Origin: Larix kaempferi
Taxonomy: Eukaryota > Streptophyta > Pinopsida > Pinales > Pinaceae
Length of the DNA stretch: 64,000 bases
Assembly: GCA_027924585.1 (NCBI GenBank)
Contig: BSBM01000440.1
Span: forward strand, 15,407,501 to 15,471,500
Reading direction: 5' to 3'
The notes under the pieces were generated by a model. It searched no databases and was not told where the DNA came from. It worked only from the letters and a program-made list of their open reading frames with translations. The position numbers were made by a program, and so were the translations under genes. The first letter of the stretch is position 1; each line of letters starts with the position of its first letter. Below, piece by piece: positions 22,292-32,280 of this stretch.

Positions 22292-23039
22292 CTAACGATA
22301 CACAGTGACATCAATCAGATCAGATGAAGCATCACATAGAAGCTTCAGGTTCGATGCCATAGGTGTGGCCATGGCCTTGTAGTCCATCATCCCAAACCTC
22401 TTCAGGATCTCTACTGCATACTTCCCTTGTCCAAGGAAGATCCCATCTATACTCTGCCACACCTCCATGCCTAGAAAATAGTGCATCATCCCCAATTCCT
22501 TTATCTCGAACTCGGCAGCAAGCTTCCTCTTGGTATCAACAATCAAACTATCTTCTCTTGTAACAAACAGGTCATCCACATACAGAAGTAGTATCACATG
22601 ATTGCCTTCCTCAATCTTGTAGTAAAGGTTAGAGTCTGCTTTACTCTTGGTAAAGCCCAAACTAGATAGAAAACTATCCATCCTACCATACCAAGTCCTA
22701 GGAGCTTGCTTCAAGCCATACAAGGCTTTCTTCAGTCTGCACAGATATGATTCCCTGTCATGTGTCTCAAAACCAAGTGGCTGCTCCACATACACTTCTC
22801 GACTACACCATTCAAGAAAGCTGTCTTGACATCCATTTGGTGTATCTTCCATTTCATCACTGCAGCCAGAGCAAGTACTGATCTAATGGAATTGTATCTG
22901 GACACATGAGCAAAAGTCTCTTCATAGTCAATCCCTTCATTCTGGGAGAAGCCACGAGCCACAAATCTCGCTTTGTATTTCTCTATGTTGCCATCTGCAG
23001 CATGTTTGATATTGTAGATCCAATTGGAAGTCACCACTA
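22292..23039 (-). pseudogene. Copia-II reverse transcriptase, frameshifted
   Basis: The RT N-terminal half lies in frame 23037-22732 (V-T-S-N-W-I-Y, then A-R-F-V-A-R-G-F-S-Q). The C-terminal half is in another frame, 22852-22292, with K-K-A-L-Y-G-L-K-Q-A-P-R and the catalytic Y-V-D-D box at 22582-22571. The switch occurs near 22770-22800, inside the F-L-N-G-V-V-E..V-Y-V-E-Q-P-L-G-F segment, so one small indel destroyed the frame. A second one-base loss at 23037-23039 separates the RT from the preceding linker. Motifs are otherwise well conserved. Confidence 0.9.
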
Positions 23040-23570
23040 ACTTCGCTCAGGTCTTGGGACTACATCCCAAACATCATTCTTCATGATCGACTGGTATTCT
23101 TTGACCGTGGCATCCTTCCATTCTTTCTTTTCCGCTGCTTCTTCATAACTGGAAGGTTCTTTGTTCATAATATCATAGAGTAAAGCAACATAGTTGGTAT
23201 GTGATCTAGTTCTCTTCTTTGCTCTGTGTTCTTCTTCTGCAATGCCATATCTTTCTGCATCTTGAATGAGCTCTCTAGCCCATGCAGGTTTCCTCTTGTG
23301 AGAGTTATTCTCACGAGGTGGATCTATAGGTATTTTTGGATCTTCAACTTCATGATCTGCTTCTGGAATTGATTTAGTCATGGTAGTGTCTTGAAATCTG
23401 TTTTACTTTGGTTCTTCATGATCTTCAACATGTGTCTTTCTTGATTTGATGAAGGCTGAATTTTCATCAAATGTTACATCCCTGCTGACATCAATCTTCT
23501 TGAACCCTGTAAAGTATATTCTGTAAGCCTTCGAGCTTTCACTGTACCCCACAAAGATACCCTTCTTTCC
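23040..23570 (-). pseudogene. Copia-II integrase-RT linker
   Basis: Minus-strand reading continues the polyprotein after the integrase: G-Y-S-E-S-S-K-A-Y-R-I-Y (about 23545-23510), an acidic and basic linker, then S-Y-E-E-A and W-K-D-A-T-V-K-E-Y-Q-S-I just before the RT. Two in-frame TAA codons interrupt it, at 23571-23573 and about 23404. The first falls in the conserved K-L-D-x-x-x-x-K-G-I-F-V-G-Y region. No frameshift is needed within this piece until 23037. Confidence 0.8.
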
Positions 23571-25652
23571 TTAAGGATCTAGCTTTGTCCTCTTTTCCTT
23601 TGGAACATGTGTGTATACTGGACAACCAAATATCCTGAGATGGCTGACCTCAGGTTTCTTACCGGTGAAGACTTCTTCTGGTGTCTTGTTGTCCAATATC
23701 TTGTGAGGTGTTCTGTTCTGCACATAAACAACTGTCCTAGGTGCTTCTGCCCATAGATGCATAGGAAGATCCTGGTCATGCAACATTTCCCGTGTTGCTT
23801 CCATGATTGTTCTATTCTTCCTTTTTGCAACTCCATTCTGTTGTGGATTGTAGGGAGCAGTCAACTCCCTCTTAATCCCTGAATCACTACATAGCTTCTT
23901 GAAGTCACCTGAAGTGAATTCTCCACCATTGTCTGATCTAAATGTCTTTATTTTCTTATCAGTTTGATTTTCCATCAAGGCTTTGAATTCCTTGAACTTA
24001 TCAAACACTTCATCTTTGTTCTTCAAGAAATAAACCCAAGTCTTCCTGGAGAAGTCATCAATGAAAGAGTCATAGTAAACATACCCACTCAGAGAACTGG
24101 ATGACATTAGATCGCATACATCGGAGTGGATAATTTCCAAGATTCTTTTTGATTTGCTTTCACTGCTTGGAAATTCCTTCTTTATGTTCTTTCCTTTTGC
24201 ACAACCTTTGCAAACATCTTCATGCTTGGTCTTGATTTCAGGAAGACCTTCTACAACTTTGCTTGCAATTGGTAGTGCTCTATAGTGCACATGAGCAAGC
24301 CTTCTATGCCAAAGTTCATTTGGCTCCATGGATTCATGTACCATGGCATGTTTAGGTTGCCCCTTCAATTTATATAATCCTCCCTCTTGCTCTCCAATCA
24401 CCACTGCATCATATATAGTTTTACCTTTTGGCCACATAAGTACTTGGCCATCTATAAATGCAACCCTCATACCTTTTGCATCCAGTGCAGATATGAAGAG
24501 TAGATTCTTCTTGAGCCCAGGTACATATAGAACTTCTTTCATCTTCAAAGAATTCCCAGAGTCTAGTTTGTAGGAGGCTTCCCCACTTCCTTTGATAGGG
24601 TGTTGATAATCCCCAAGTTTCACCTTATGGGGTGATTCATGTTCATATAGATTTACAAAAGATTCTTTAAACCCAGTCATGTGTTTAGAAGGCCCACTGT
24701 CAATTAACCAATCATTACATCCAGGAGAGATAGTACCTGTGATAGCGGATATTAGAACATATTCATCTTCACTTGATGAATCATCCCTTTCTGCTCTAGC
24801 ATTTTTCTTGGGAGGTTCATCATCCTCAGCAGCATGAGCATGATATCTCCTTTTGTTGTTCTTCTTTTTCTTGTTGAAGTTGTTGTTGTCCTTTTTGTTC
24901 GTGGGACAATTTATAACAATGTGTCCCTTCTCATTGCAGGTGAAACATATTCTTCTTTCTTTGTGGTGGTGTGGATATTTCTTGAAGTGAGATGGCTCTC
25001 TCTTGGGCCTCCCTTTCTTGGTGTGAGCTGTGAGAGCTTGATCTTCATTCCCCATCTTTTCTTCTCGTGCCACAAGTCTTGCTTCTTCTTGAGAGCATTC
25101 CTCCCGCAGTCTGCTGAAGGAGATCAACTTCCTTCTTGCACAAATTCCTTGAATAAAGGAATCCCATGACGTAGGTAGGCCATTCAGAGTGGTCATGACA
25201 ATTTCACCATTCTCCACCGTTTCATCCACCGCTTCAAGTTGTTCCTTGATCTGAGAGACCCTAGAAAAATAAGATTGAATGGTTTCTCCATTCTGAAGCT
25301 TTACCCCTTTCAATTGGTTCTGCAGGGTCATCTTTCGATTTATGTTCTTCCCTTCAAATAGCTTGGTCAGGGAATCAAACATCTCTTTGGGTGTCTTTAG
25401 AGACGACACATGTGGGATGAGATGGTCCTTGATAGAATCAACAATGATCCTCTTTTCCTTGTCCAAGCTCTTCTTGTGGAGGGCTTTATCCTCTTCTTCC
25501 TCTGGGATATGGACCTCTTCCCTTATGTAAGTATCCAATTCATTTTCTTCCAGGATTAACCCAATCCTATACTTCCATGCTCGGAAGTTATTAGCCCCTT
25601 CAAGCTTATCTTCAAGCTTGGTGTGGTGAGACATCTTTAAAGAGTACTTCAA
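23571..25652 (-). CDS. Copia-II gag-protease-integrase polyprotein (693 codons, open)
   Basis: One open frame. The likely start is the Met at residue 7 (M-S-H-H-T-K-L-E-D-K-L-E-G). Gag (about 7-290) has a CX2CX4HX4C knuckle, C-F-T-C..H..C, at residues 236-249. The retropepsin active site I-D-S-G is at 317-320, followed by Pro where Ala or Cys is usual. Integrase: HHCC residues H449, H454, C481, C484; core aspartates D511 and D574. The third catalytic residue, expected 35 residues on at 610, is Lys (codon AAA, 23825-23823) instead of Glu, in the N-G-V-A-x-R-K-N-R motif. The frame ends at a TAA inside the C-terminal integrase region. Length and domain order are normal for plant Copia, but integration activity should be absent. 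Confidence 0.93.
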   Translation of the reverse strand: MKYSLKMSHHTKLEDKLEGANNFRAWKYRIGLILEENELDTYIREEVHIPEEEEDKALHKKSLDKEKRIIVDSIKDHLIPHVSSLKTPKEMFDSLTKLFEGKNINRKMTLQNQLKGVKLQNGETIQSYFSRVSQIKEQLEAVDETVENGEIVMTTLNGLPTSWDSFIQGICARRKLISFSRLREECSQEEARLVAREEKMGNEDQALTAHTKKGRPKREPSHFKKYPHHHKERRICFTCNEKGHIVINCPTNKKDNNNFNKKKKNNKRRYHAHAAEDDEPPKKNARAERDDSSSEDEYVLISAITGTISPGCNDWLIDSGPSKHMTGFKESFVNLYEHESPHKVKLGDYQHPIKGSGEASYKLDSGNSLKMKEVLYVPGLKKNLLFISALDAKGMRVAFIDGQVLMWPKGKTIYDAVVIGEQEGGLYKLKGQPKHAMVHESMEPNELWHRRLAHVHYRALPIASKVVEGLPEIKTKHEDVCKGCAKGKNIKKEFPSSESKSKRILEIIHSDVCDLMSSSSLSGYVYYDSFIDDFSRKTWVYFLKNKDEVFDKFKEFKALMENQTDKKIKTFRSDNGGEFTSGDFKKLCSDSGIKRELTAPYNPQQNGVAKRKNRTIMEATREMLHDQDLPMHLWAEAPRTVVYVQNRTPHKILDNKTPEEVFTGKKPEVSHLRIFGCPVYTHVPKEKRTKLDP

Positions 25653-26197
25653 ATGGAAATAGAAAAGATATAGGTCTTACCACTTGATTTGTTGAAAACT
25701 GGATCTGGTCCCAGATTAGGGTTTGTTAGAGAAACCCTAAAAATTCAAAATGTGAATTTCAAAATTCTGGAAGGATAGAAAGATGCACCTTGATGACCTG
25801 ATAAGCCTGGTATATTCAGAATTTGAAAACTGCAAAGATTCACCCTTCAGAAATGCTTTTCAATCTCCCGGATTCACTAGGGAGGACCCTGAATTAGGGG
25901 TTGAGTTTTCCAGAGCTTCACCCAACCAAAAATCTTGATCCAAAGCTCTAAACTTCGATTTTTCCAAGGAGCTTCCATCTATGTCTTCAGATTTCAGAAA
26001 TTCCTATTTTTGGGGAAACCCTAATTTTTAGGGCCAAAACTGAAAGTGCTCAGAATTGAATTCTGATTGGACAGATAGATTCTCCTTGATGAGTAGAGTC
26101 AATCTACCTTACTGCTTTTCCAAAATCTGTGGAGAGAAACCCAATAAACAAGAAACCCTAGTTTCTGCCATTGCACAATGTCTTCTTCTCAGGGAAG
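25653..26197 (-). promoter_or_regulatory. Copia-II 5' leader
   Basis: About 545 bp between the PBS and gag on the minus strand, with no long open frame. Repeated 'aaaccctaa' phrases occur (25732, 26018 and 26153). Packaging and dimerisation signals would be expected here by position, but none can be identified by eye. Confidence 0.5.
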
Positions 26198-26208
26198 CTC
26201 TGATACCA
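26198..26208 (-). other. Primer-binding site, initiator tRNA-Met type
   Basis: Sense-strand TGGTATCAGAG directly abuts the inner end of the 5' LTR, matching the 3' end of plant initiator tRNA-Met. Confidence 0.92.
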
Positions 26209-26791
26209 TGTTAATTTTTGAGCATTAATTCAATATACTCTAGGATCTTTACTAAGAGAATAACATGTACAGCATATCAAGTATAACAATGCATATCAAT
26301 CACACCAAGCAATCACATGAGACAATAGACACACAGAGTTTCACTGGGGAAAACCATAAAGGTGAAAAACCCCACAACTTCCTCAGAGATAGAAAGAGAA
26401 ATGATACAACCAAAGGCCAACCAAAGTACAAGAGATAGTCTTATACTAGCAGCTCCTCCTCCTCCTCAACTATTGCGCCACTTTCCGAGTGATGTACAAG
26501 TGAATAATGAGATGATCAAATAGAGAGATCCCGCTCTTTATTTATACTTGTTCTGAGCAGCCTAATAAACCTATGGGGCCGACTTGTCTAACTCATCCTA
26601 ATAACCCCAGGTTAACTTAATCAGGGCTGATCCCACACATGGTGGTCTAATAACCCATCGACAAGTTACGACACTTGCGACACTTGTCAATACAAATGAT
26701 GACACTTCCGTATAGAGGAATAATACATCTCTATAGGAGTACAATAAAATACATAGATGAAATACATTCTGAAGTTACATATACATCAACA
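26209..26791 (-). repeat. 5' LTR of Copia-II
   Basis: 583 bp, TGTTAATTTTTGAGC to ATACATCAACA, followed by TSD CAAAT. A minus-strand TATAAA element lies at 26546-26541. It has 22 bp more than the 3' LTR at about 26686-26707, where 'acacttg' repeats could have mediated the loss or gain. Confidence 0.95.
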
Positions 26792-27144
26792 CAAATGATT
26801 AGCTATAAATACTGTGTGTAAAGAACAAGGAGTCGACCTACATGTTATGTGGGCACATGTATGTGAAACAATAGTGGAACACTTTATATTTGACATTTTG
26901 GAATAACTTGTACAACTATAAAGTCCCCCTTCTCTTATATTGTGTGTTATCAATATGTTTGTGAACATTAATCCTCGACAACATAAAAGTCCCAACAAAC
27001 CATGATCTTTATGTTGATGGGGGCAAGCACAAGGGATTGGTGTCCTACTTAGACATAATGGATGATTGGTTGTGGAGTCAGAATGCACTTGCTTAATCCT
27101 CTCTCATCCTCTTTGGGGCTGATATGTTGTGTGGATGTGAAACA

Positions 27145-27470
27145 TGTTAACAAAAATAAAACATAGAATTATAATTATAGCACAAACAATGAAGAAGAAT
27201 ATTTTTACAGTGGAAACCCAAAACCGATAAAACCACCAGCAATGGATTTATTACCCATGACCACTCCATCCAAGGCATGGCCAATTTGACAATCATTGTC
27301 CACTCACAAGCCAACACCAACCAATTCAGGCACTTTACAATGGATTTCCTCAAGCCCTTAAGTAGGCTTCATCATATGCAATACCATGGGAGACCCAAAA
27401 CCATAGGCCCATAAACCACCAACACTAAACCCTTTTTTGACTCTTTTATTGAGCCAAGTTTAACCTCACA
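27145..27470 (-). repeat. Left (3') LTR of the three-LTR element
   Basis: TGTTAACAAAAATAAAAC..AACCTCACA, 326 bp. It shares 'caatgaagaagaatattttt', 'gtggaaacccaaaa' and 'gccaagtttaacct'-type text with the other two LTRs. Confidence 0.8.
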
Positions 27471-27874
27471 TTCCCCACTTTAAACTTGACTTGGGGTAAT
27501 TACCAGCCCCCTCAAAGTTTTAACTAGGTATTTGGGAATACAACAAGCCCCCCTTCTTCAGTCTACCTAAATCTACCTCTAGACTTTTCATAGGTGACTC
27601 ACCAAGCTAGGGGGATGCATGCCTAACTAGGTCTTACAACCGTATGCCCATTTACATTGTGATCAAATTACAACTTCATAAAATCTTACAATATAATGAG
27701 TTGATCACTTCTTCATCCACATCTTTCGTGTGCTCATCCTCAATTTTTACTAGGCCTTTCTATTTGTAATTTACTATAGTTGACATACTCATTAACCATC
27801 TCAATGCAATCAACCATAGCTTCCAATACATTTACATTTTCCTTCAACCTTCCCTAATACCACTTTTTAGGTAT

Positions 27875-28176
27875 AATAATGCAAAAATAGATATAATAAC
27901 CAAGCATACACAATGAAGAAGAATATTTTTACCGTGGAAACCCAAAATTGGGAAAAACCACCAACAATAGATCTATTACCCTTGACCACTCTAACCAAGG
28001 CATGGCCAATCCGGCCACCGTTGGCCACTCATAGGAAATTTAGAATGGAGTTACTCAAGCCCTTATGTAGGCTTCATCACATTCAATACCATGGGACACC
28101 CAAAACCATGGGCTCATAAACCGTCAACGATAAAACCCATCTTTGACTCTTTTACTGAGTCAAGTTTAACCTAACA
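27875..28176 (-). repeat. Middle LTR of the three-LTR element
   Basis: About 302 bp, decayed start (TTTTTAGG), intact end CCTAACA. It contains the same 'caatgaagaagaatattttt' and 'tcaagtttaacctaaca' blocks. Confidence 0.75.
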
Positions 28177-28937
28177 TTCCTCTCTTTAAACTTGAATTGG
28201 GATAATCACCAACCCCCCTCAAAGTTTTAACCATGTATCCAAGGATAAAACACGATACTCCTCTTCAGTCTACCAAAATATACCATAATACCTCTAGAGT
28301 TTTCATAGGTGACTCACCAAGCTAGGGGTATGCATGCCTAACTAGGTCTTACAACCATATGCCTATTTACATTGTGATCAAATTCCAACTCCATAAAATA
28401 TTATAATACAATGAGCCGATCACTTCTTTATCTGCATCTTCCGTGTGCACATCCTCAATTTTTACCATGCCTTTCTAACTGTAATTTACCATGGTTCACG
28501 TATCCATGAACCATCTCAATGCAAGCAACCATAGCTTCCAAGACATTTTTATTTCCAAACAACTAGTATGGTATCAAAGAGAGGTTGAAAGAAAATGAAA
28601 ATGTCCGTGAATACAACATGCCCCCCCTCTTCAGTCTACCTAAACCTACCTATAGAGTTTTCATAGATGACTCACCAAACTAGGGGTACGCACGGCTAAC
28701 CAAATCTTACAACCGTGTGCCCAATTACATTGTGATCAAATTCCATCTCCATAAAATCTTACAATACAATGAGCCAATCATTTCTTCATTAGCATCTTCT
28801 GTGTGCTCATGTTCAATTTTTACCATGTCTTTCTAGCTATAATTTACCATGGTTCACATACCCATGAACCATCTCAATACAAGCAACAATGACTTCCAAG
28901 ACATTTTATTTTTTTTTAACTTCAATGTGATACTAGT

Positions 28938-29286
28938 TGTTAGGAAAAATAAAATAAATAATTATTATAATAATCAAGCACTCACAATGAAGAAGAATAT
29001 TTTTACCGTGGAAACCCAAAATCGAGAAAATTGCCAATAATAGGTCTATTAGCCTTGACCGCTCTGGTCAAGGCATCCAGCCAATCCGACCATCAACGAC
29101 CACTCACAGGCCAACACTGACCAATTTAGACACTTTACAATGGAGTTCCTCAAGCCCTTAAGTAGGCTTCATTACATGCAATATGCCATGGGAAAATACC
29201 ATGGCATGCCCAAAACCATGGGCCCATAAACCACCAAAGGTACACCTATTTTTGGCTCTTTTACCGAGTCAAGTTTAACCTAACAA
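28938..29286 (-). repeat. Right (5') LTR of the three-LTR element
   Basis: 349 bp with perfect inverted ends TGTTAGG..CCTAACA. A PBS-like TAGTATCAC lies just inside on the minus strand. Confidence 0.85.
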
Positions 29287-29790
29287 AACAATAGTCAAAT
29301 ACACCATACTTAGTGTCTTAGAATAACTTTTACAACTATAAAATCTCCTCTCCTCTCCTTGTGTTATCCCAATTTCATTGTGAGGGTTAGTTCATGACAA
29401 TATATAAGTGCCAACAAGCCATGATCCTTATGCTAATGGGGGAAACCACCTAGGAGTGGTGTCTCCTACTAACATAATGGTTGATTGGTTGCAAGGTGAA
29501 TACACTTGTTTACTCGACCTTCCCCTCCTTTATGAAACATAGTGTGTGCATACATTTGTGAAACAACAATTAAATACACTATACTTAGCATCTTGAAATA
29601 GCGTGTATGACTATAAAATCTCCACTCCTCTCCTCTTGTGTATTATCTCATATTGATTATGAGGACTGGTCCGAGGCAATATAAAAGTTGTCACATACCA
29701 TGACTCTTGTGACAATATGGCAACCACAAAGGTGTGACATCTCCTATTAAGATAATGTTTAATTTATTGCAGAGTGCATTTATGTGAAAC

Positions 29791-30219
29791 TATAAGACTA
29801 TGCAAACATAAAATAATAAACAAATACATTATTATTAAAAGAGCTAAGGAAATTCCAAAATATTCCTCTTAAATATTAAATCAATCTAAGTGACATTAAA
29901 GATCAATTCAACAACATTTAGACCTCTCATATTTGTTAAACCCTTCAATATATTGTTTTAAATTTTGGTAATCTAATAATATTCGCTTTTCTAAGCTTTT
30001 AAACAAAACTTTTCCTTTGCCGATAATTTATCCTTTATATTTTGTCTTTTGCTATTAAATAATCCAGTGCAGTATAATTTTAATGCAATGTATTGTACAA
30101 GTGTGCCGCTACAACTAAATAAACACAATAAACAACATCTACTAAATAAAAAATTAAATAATGAATTAAAGTATTATTTGAATATTAAATAGATTAATTG
30201 AAAAAATGTTTCATAACTT
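29791..30219. other. AT-rich spacer upstream of tRNA-Gln
   Basis: No gene or repeat unit recognised; very AT-rich. Confidence 0.4.
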
Positions 30220-30291
30220 GGTCCCATGGTCTAGTGGTGAGGACATTGGACTCTGAATCCAGTAACCCGAGTTCAAATCTCGGTGGGACCT
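30220..30291 (+). tRNA. tRNA-Gln (CUG)
   Basis: A 72-nt cloverleaf. The acceptor stem GGTCCCA pairs with TGGGACC (30284-30290), and the discriminator base is T. The anticodon stem TTGGA/TCCAG carries the loop CTCTGAA, with anticodon CTG at 30253-30255. The T-arm has the B-box GTTCAAATC, and the D-arm contains the A-box region TGGTCTAGTGGTGAGGA. No intron. A TTTT run at 30311-30314 could terminate Pol III. All stems pair, apart from the usual G-U, so the gene looks functional and is the only intact cellular gene visible here. Confidence 0.95.
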
Positions 30292-30358
30292 TCGAACTGA
30301 CTTCCAGATCTTTTGTGCTACTTATACATTATCGAATATGAAGTTTAAGCCACTGGAA

Positions 30359-30428
30359 CATAATTAAGTCAATCCTTTAGCCAAAACGATTATATAATTA
30401 AGTCAATCCTTTAGCCAAAACGATTATA
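30359..30428. repeat. 37-bp tandem duplication
   Basis: 'aattaagtcaatcctttagc' followed by 'caaaacgattatat' occurs twice back to back, just downstream of the tRNA. Confidence 0.85.
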
Positions 30429-30464
30429 TATTAGGTTCAGTTGTTGTCCCAAGTGTATAAACAA

Positions 30465-30504
30465 CTCAGCATATATATATATATATAAACACCTTGATAT
30501 CAAA

Positions 30505-30543
<39 letters not shown>

Positions 30544-30601
30544 ACCAATCAATATGCTTTATCCATTTAATCACATGTTTATATATAAACACCTTGATAT
30601 C

Positions 30602-30632
<31 letters not shown>

Positions 30633-30680
30633 TAAACACCAATCAATATGCTTTATCCATTTAATCACATGTTTATACAT
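30465..30680. repeat. Duplicated (TA)n-containing module
   Basis: 'aaacaccttgatatcaaaaa', a long (TA)n run, then 'aaacaccaatcaatatgctt' and 'tatccatttaatcacatgtt', occur twice (about 30487-30582 and 30589-30675). The two TA runs differ in length, as expected for a slipping microsatellite. Confidence 0.9.
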
Positions 30681-32280
30681 AATATTATCCATTTATTCAA
30701 CATGCTTTATGCTTATTGGTCAAGGGTAAACACGAATGGTCTATTAATTCGTGGAGTTTTGGGCTTTTCATGTCCAATGCTTACATAGTTTATCAAATCT
30801 TTAAGTTGATGTTTTTTTTTTCCTTAAAAAAAATTAGTAATTTTATTTCATGAAATAAACAAAATTACATTCTGCACATGTAATAGAATCACTAAGATCC
30901 CTACATTGTCACAGATTATTTTCCCATATCAACATCATATGTCCCATATATCATACAAATATAACGGCTGTCCATACAAGCCACTTATATCCCATTACAG
31001 AGTTTAAGTTGATGTTATTAGACTCTTGTTATTATTTGTTTCACATTATTTGCTTTAGACATGGTTTATTTTTTACTTTAAATGTGCTATGACGGGTGTT
31101 CTATTTAATCAAGGTCGACCTTGATTGGAGGTGTCGCCATCAAGGGCCATGTGGCTTACTTAAGCCATGCAAATCCATCACTTAACGTTGATGTAGGAGG
31201 GACACACCCTGGTTAACATTGGTTACAAGGTAACGCCTTATCATAAGGCCACGATCCAGACATAACACGAGTAGTGTAATTAACTAAGGCCGAATAACTC
31301 CAATCGAACTGGCACTGTCTTTGGAATTTAATACGAGCAGGTGAATTGCTCAGCCTCCAACTTCCACCTATGCATGCAACTAACAAGAGTTATTTGTTGA
31401 TGGTACCAATACCCAGCTGGACAACTTAGGTCTTCGAGACCCTTCTCCACTCATTTGTGCGTTGAGGTAGAGTTGCGAGACTCTAGTCTCGCTCCAACGT
31501 TTCTTCTCCCCACTCGACCCTCTGGTCATAGTGCATGTTTTATTCTTTGAACTCCGCGCTAGGCTCAACTTGGCCATGGAGCTTGATGTAATGGTTCTAC
31601 TAGAGGATTGGTTGAGTTGGTTCCAACTATGTTTCTTGGAAGATACGAGGGTTTGTTTTCCAGCTTCCTTCTACCTGCTCTAGCCTTTGTTGCATGGAAG
31701 AACATGGTTCTAATTGGCTTATGTTATGTTCCGTTTGACTTGTTTAGCTTCTTACAAATCAAATTTTAATAGTTTATATTTTTGCAACGAGTTGTTGTTG
31801 TAGGATTACTCTGAGTTTGGGTATGGCTACAGCCTCCAGGAGCTAGCACAACCAACTACGAATCCATCGGTAAGCACATGGCCATTTATGGTTCATACTC
31901 CTTTGGTTAGGGTTGGCATATCAAGGTTGATTGTTAATGGGGTTCTGCAACTTAATTCATTGCCTAGGTCTGGCCGCTATGGCTAATGTACAGTTGATTA
32001 AGAATGTCTTTTACACAACCTTGTGTAATACAATGTCTATATTTCTAAGCGTTGACTTTGGATAAGCTTGTGGGAAAATCGTTTTGGTTCTTTAAATTAC
32101 AAAGAATATCTCTGCATATCGACCTTGGGTCAATTTGTTTGATGTATGAGTATATTGTTTGTATAAGGGTTTAAATATCTATTGGTAATTTTGGGTGAAG
32201 TGTGTTCTCATTACATTTATCTTGGTTGCCTATACTTTGTATATAAATTTCAGGGTAAGGCCCTTTGTTAAATCTGTGTA
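30681..32280. other. Intergenic or decayed repeat
   Basis: AT-rich to about 31090, then less so to about 31640. It contains a perfect 20-bp palindrome at 31107-31126. No coding motif recognised; the minus frame 31380-31577 is unremarkable. Confidence 0.35.
31107..31126. other. Perfect 20-bp palindrome
   Basis: AATCAAGGTCGACCTTGATT equals its own reverse complement. It has no spacer, so it could form a cruciform or bind a dimeric protein, or it may be chance. Confidence 0.6.

Larger units (their letters stand above)
19740..26791 (-). mobile_element. Copia-II: complete Ty1/Copia element with TSD
   Basis: 7,052 bp on the minus strand. LTRs at 19740-20300 and 26209-26791 are very similar, flanked by a perfect 5-bp TSD, CAAAT (19735-19739 and 26792-26796). 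In sense order: 5' LTR, initiator-Met PBS (26208-26198), leader, gag-protease-integrase frame (25652-23571), linker, RT (23039-22292), RNase H (22291-21620), a 1.3-kb non-coding tail with two tandem-repeat fields, PPT (20309-20301), 3' LTR. Coding is broken by a few stops and two frameshifts, and the integrase has lost its catalytic glutamate, so this copy is not autonomous. It is much younger than Copia-I. Confidence 0.95.
27145..29286 (-). mobile_element. Short non-coding LTR element with three LTRs (TRIM/LARD-like)
   Basis: A perfect 5-bp TSD, AAACA (27140-27144 and 29287-29291), flanks 2,142 bp. The outer LTRs are 27145-27470 and 28938-29286 (the latter TGTTAGG..CCTAACA). A third LTR lies inside at about 27875-28176. 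On the minus strand, PBS-like sequences follow the inner ends of the two right-hand LTRs: TAGTATCAC near 28935-28927 and TGGTATTAGGG near 27872-27862. The polypurine AAAGTGGGGAA (27481-27471) abuts the left LTR. The internal segments (404 and 761 bp) carry no coding frame. The LTR-internal-LTR-internal-LTR order suggests unequal recombination between copies. TSD and ends are clear; the class name is inference. Confidence 0.85.
26846..29790. repeat. ~265-bp tandem array, three units, interrupted by the three-LTR element
   Basis: Units are marked by 'gtgaaaca' plus 'ataacttgtacaactataaa'-like, 'ccatgatctttatg'-like and 'tgattggttg'-like phrases: unit 1 about 26868-27139, unit 2 29291 to about 29550, unit 3 about 29550-29790. 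The three-LTR element (27145-29286) sits exactly at a unit boundary phrase. With it and one TSD copy removed, units 1 and 2 are directly adjacent. Confidence 0.75.
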
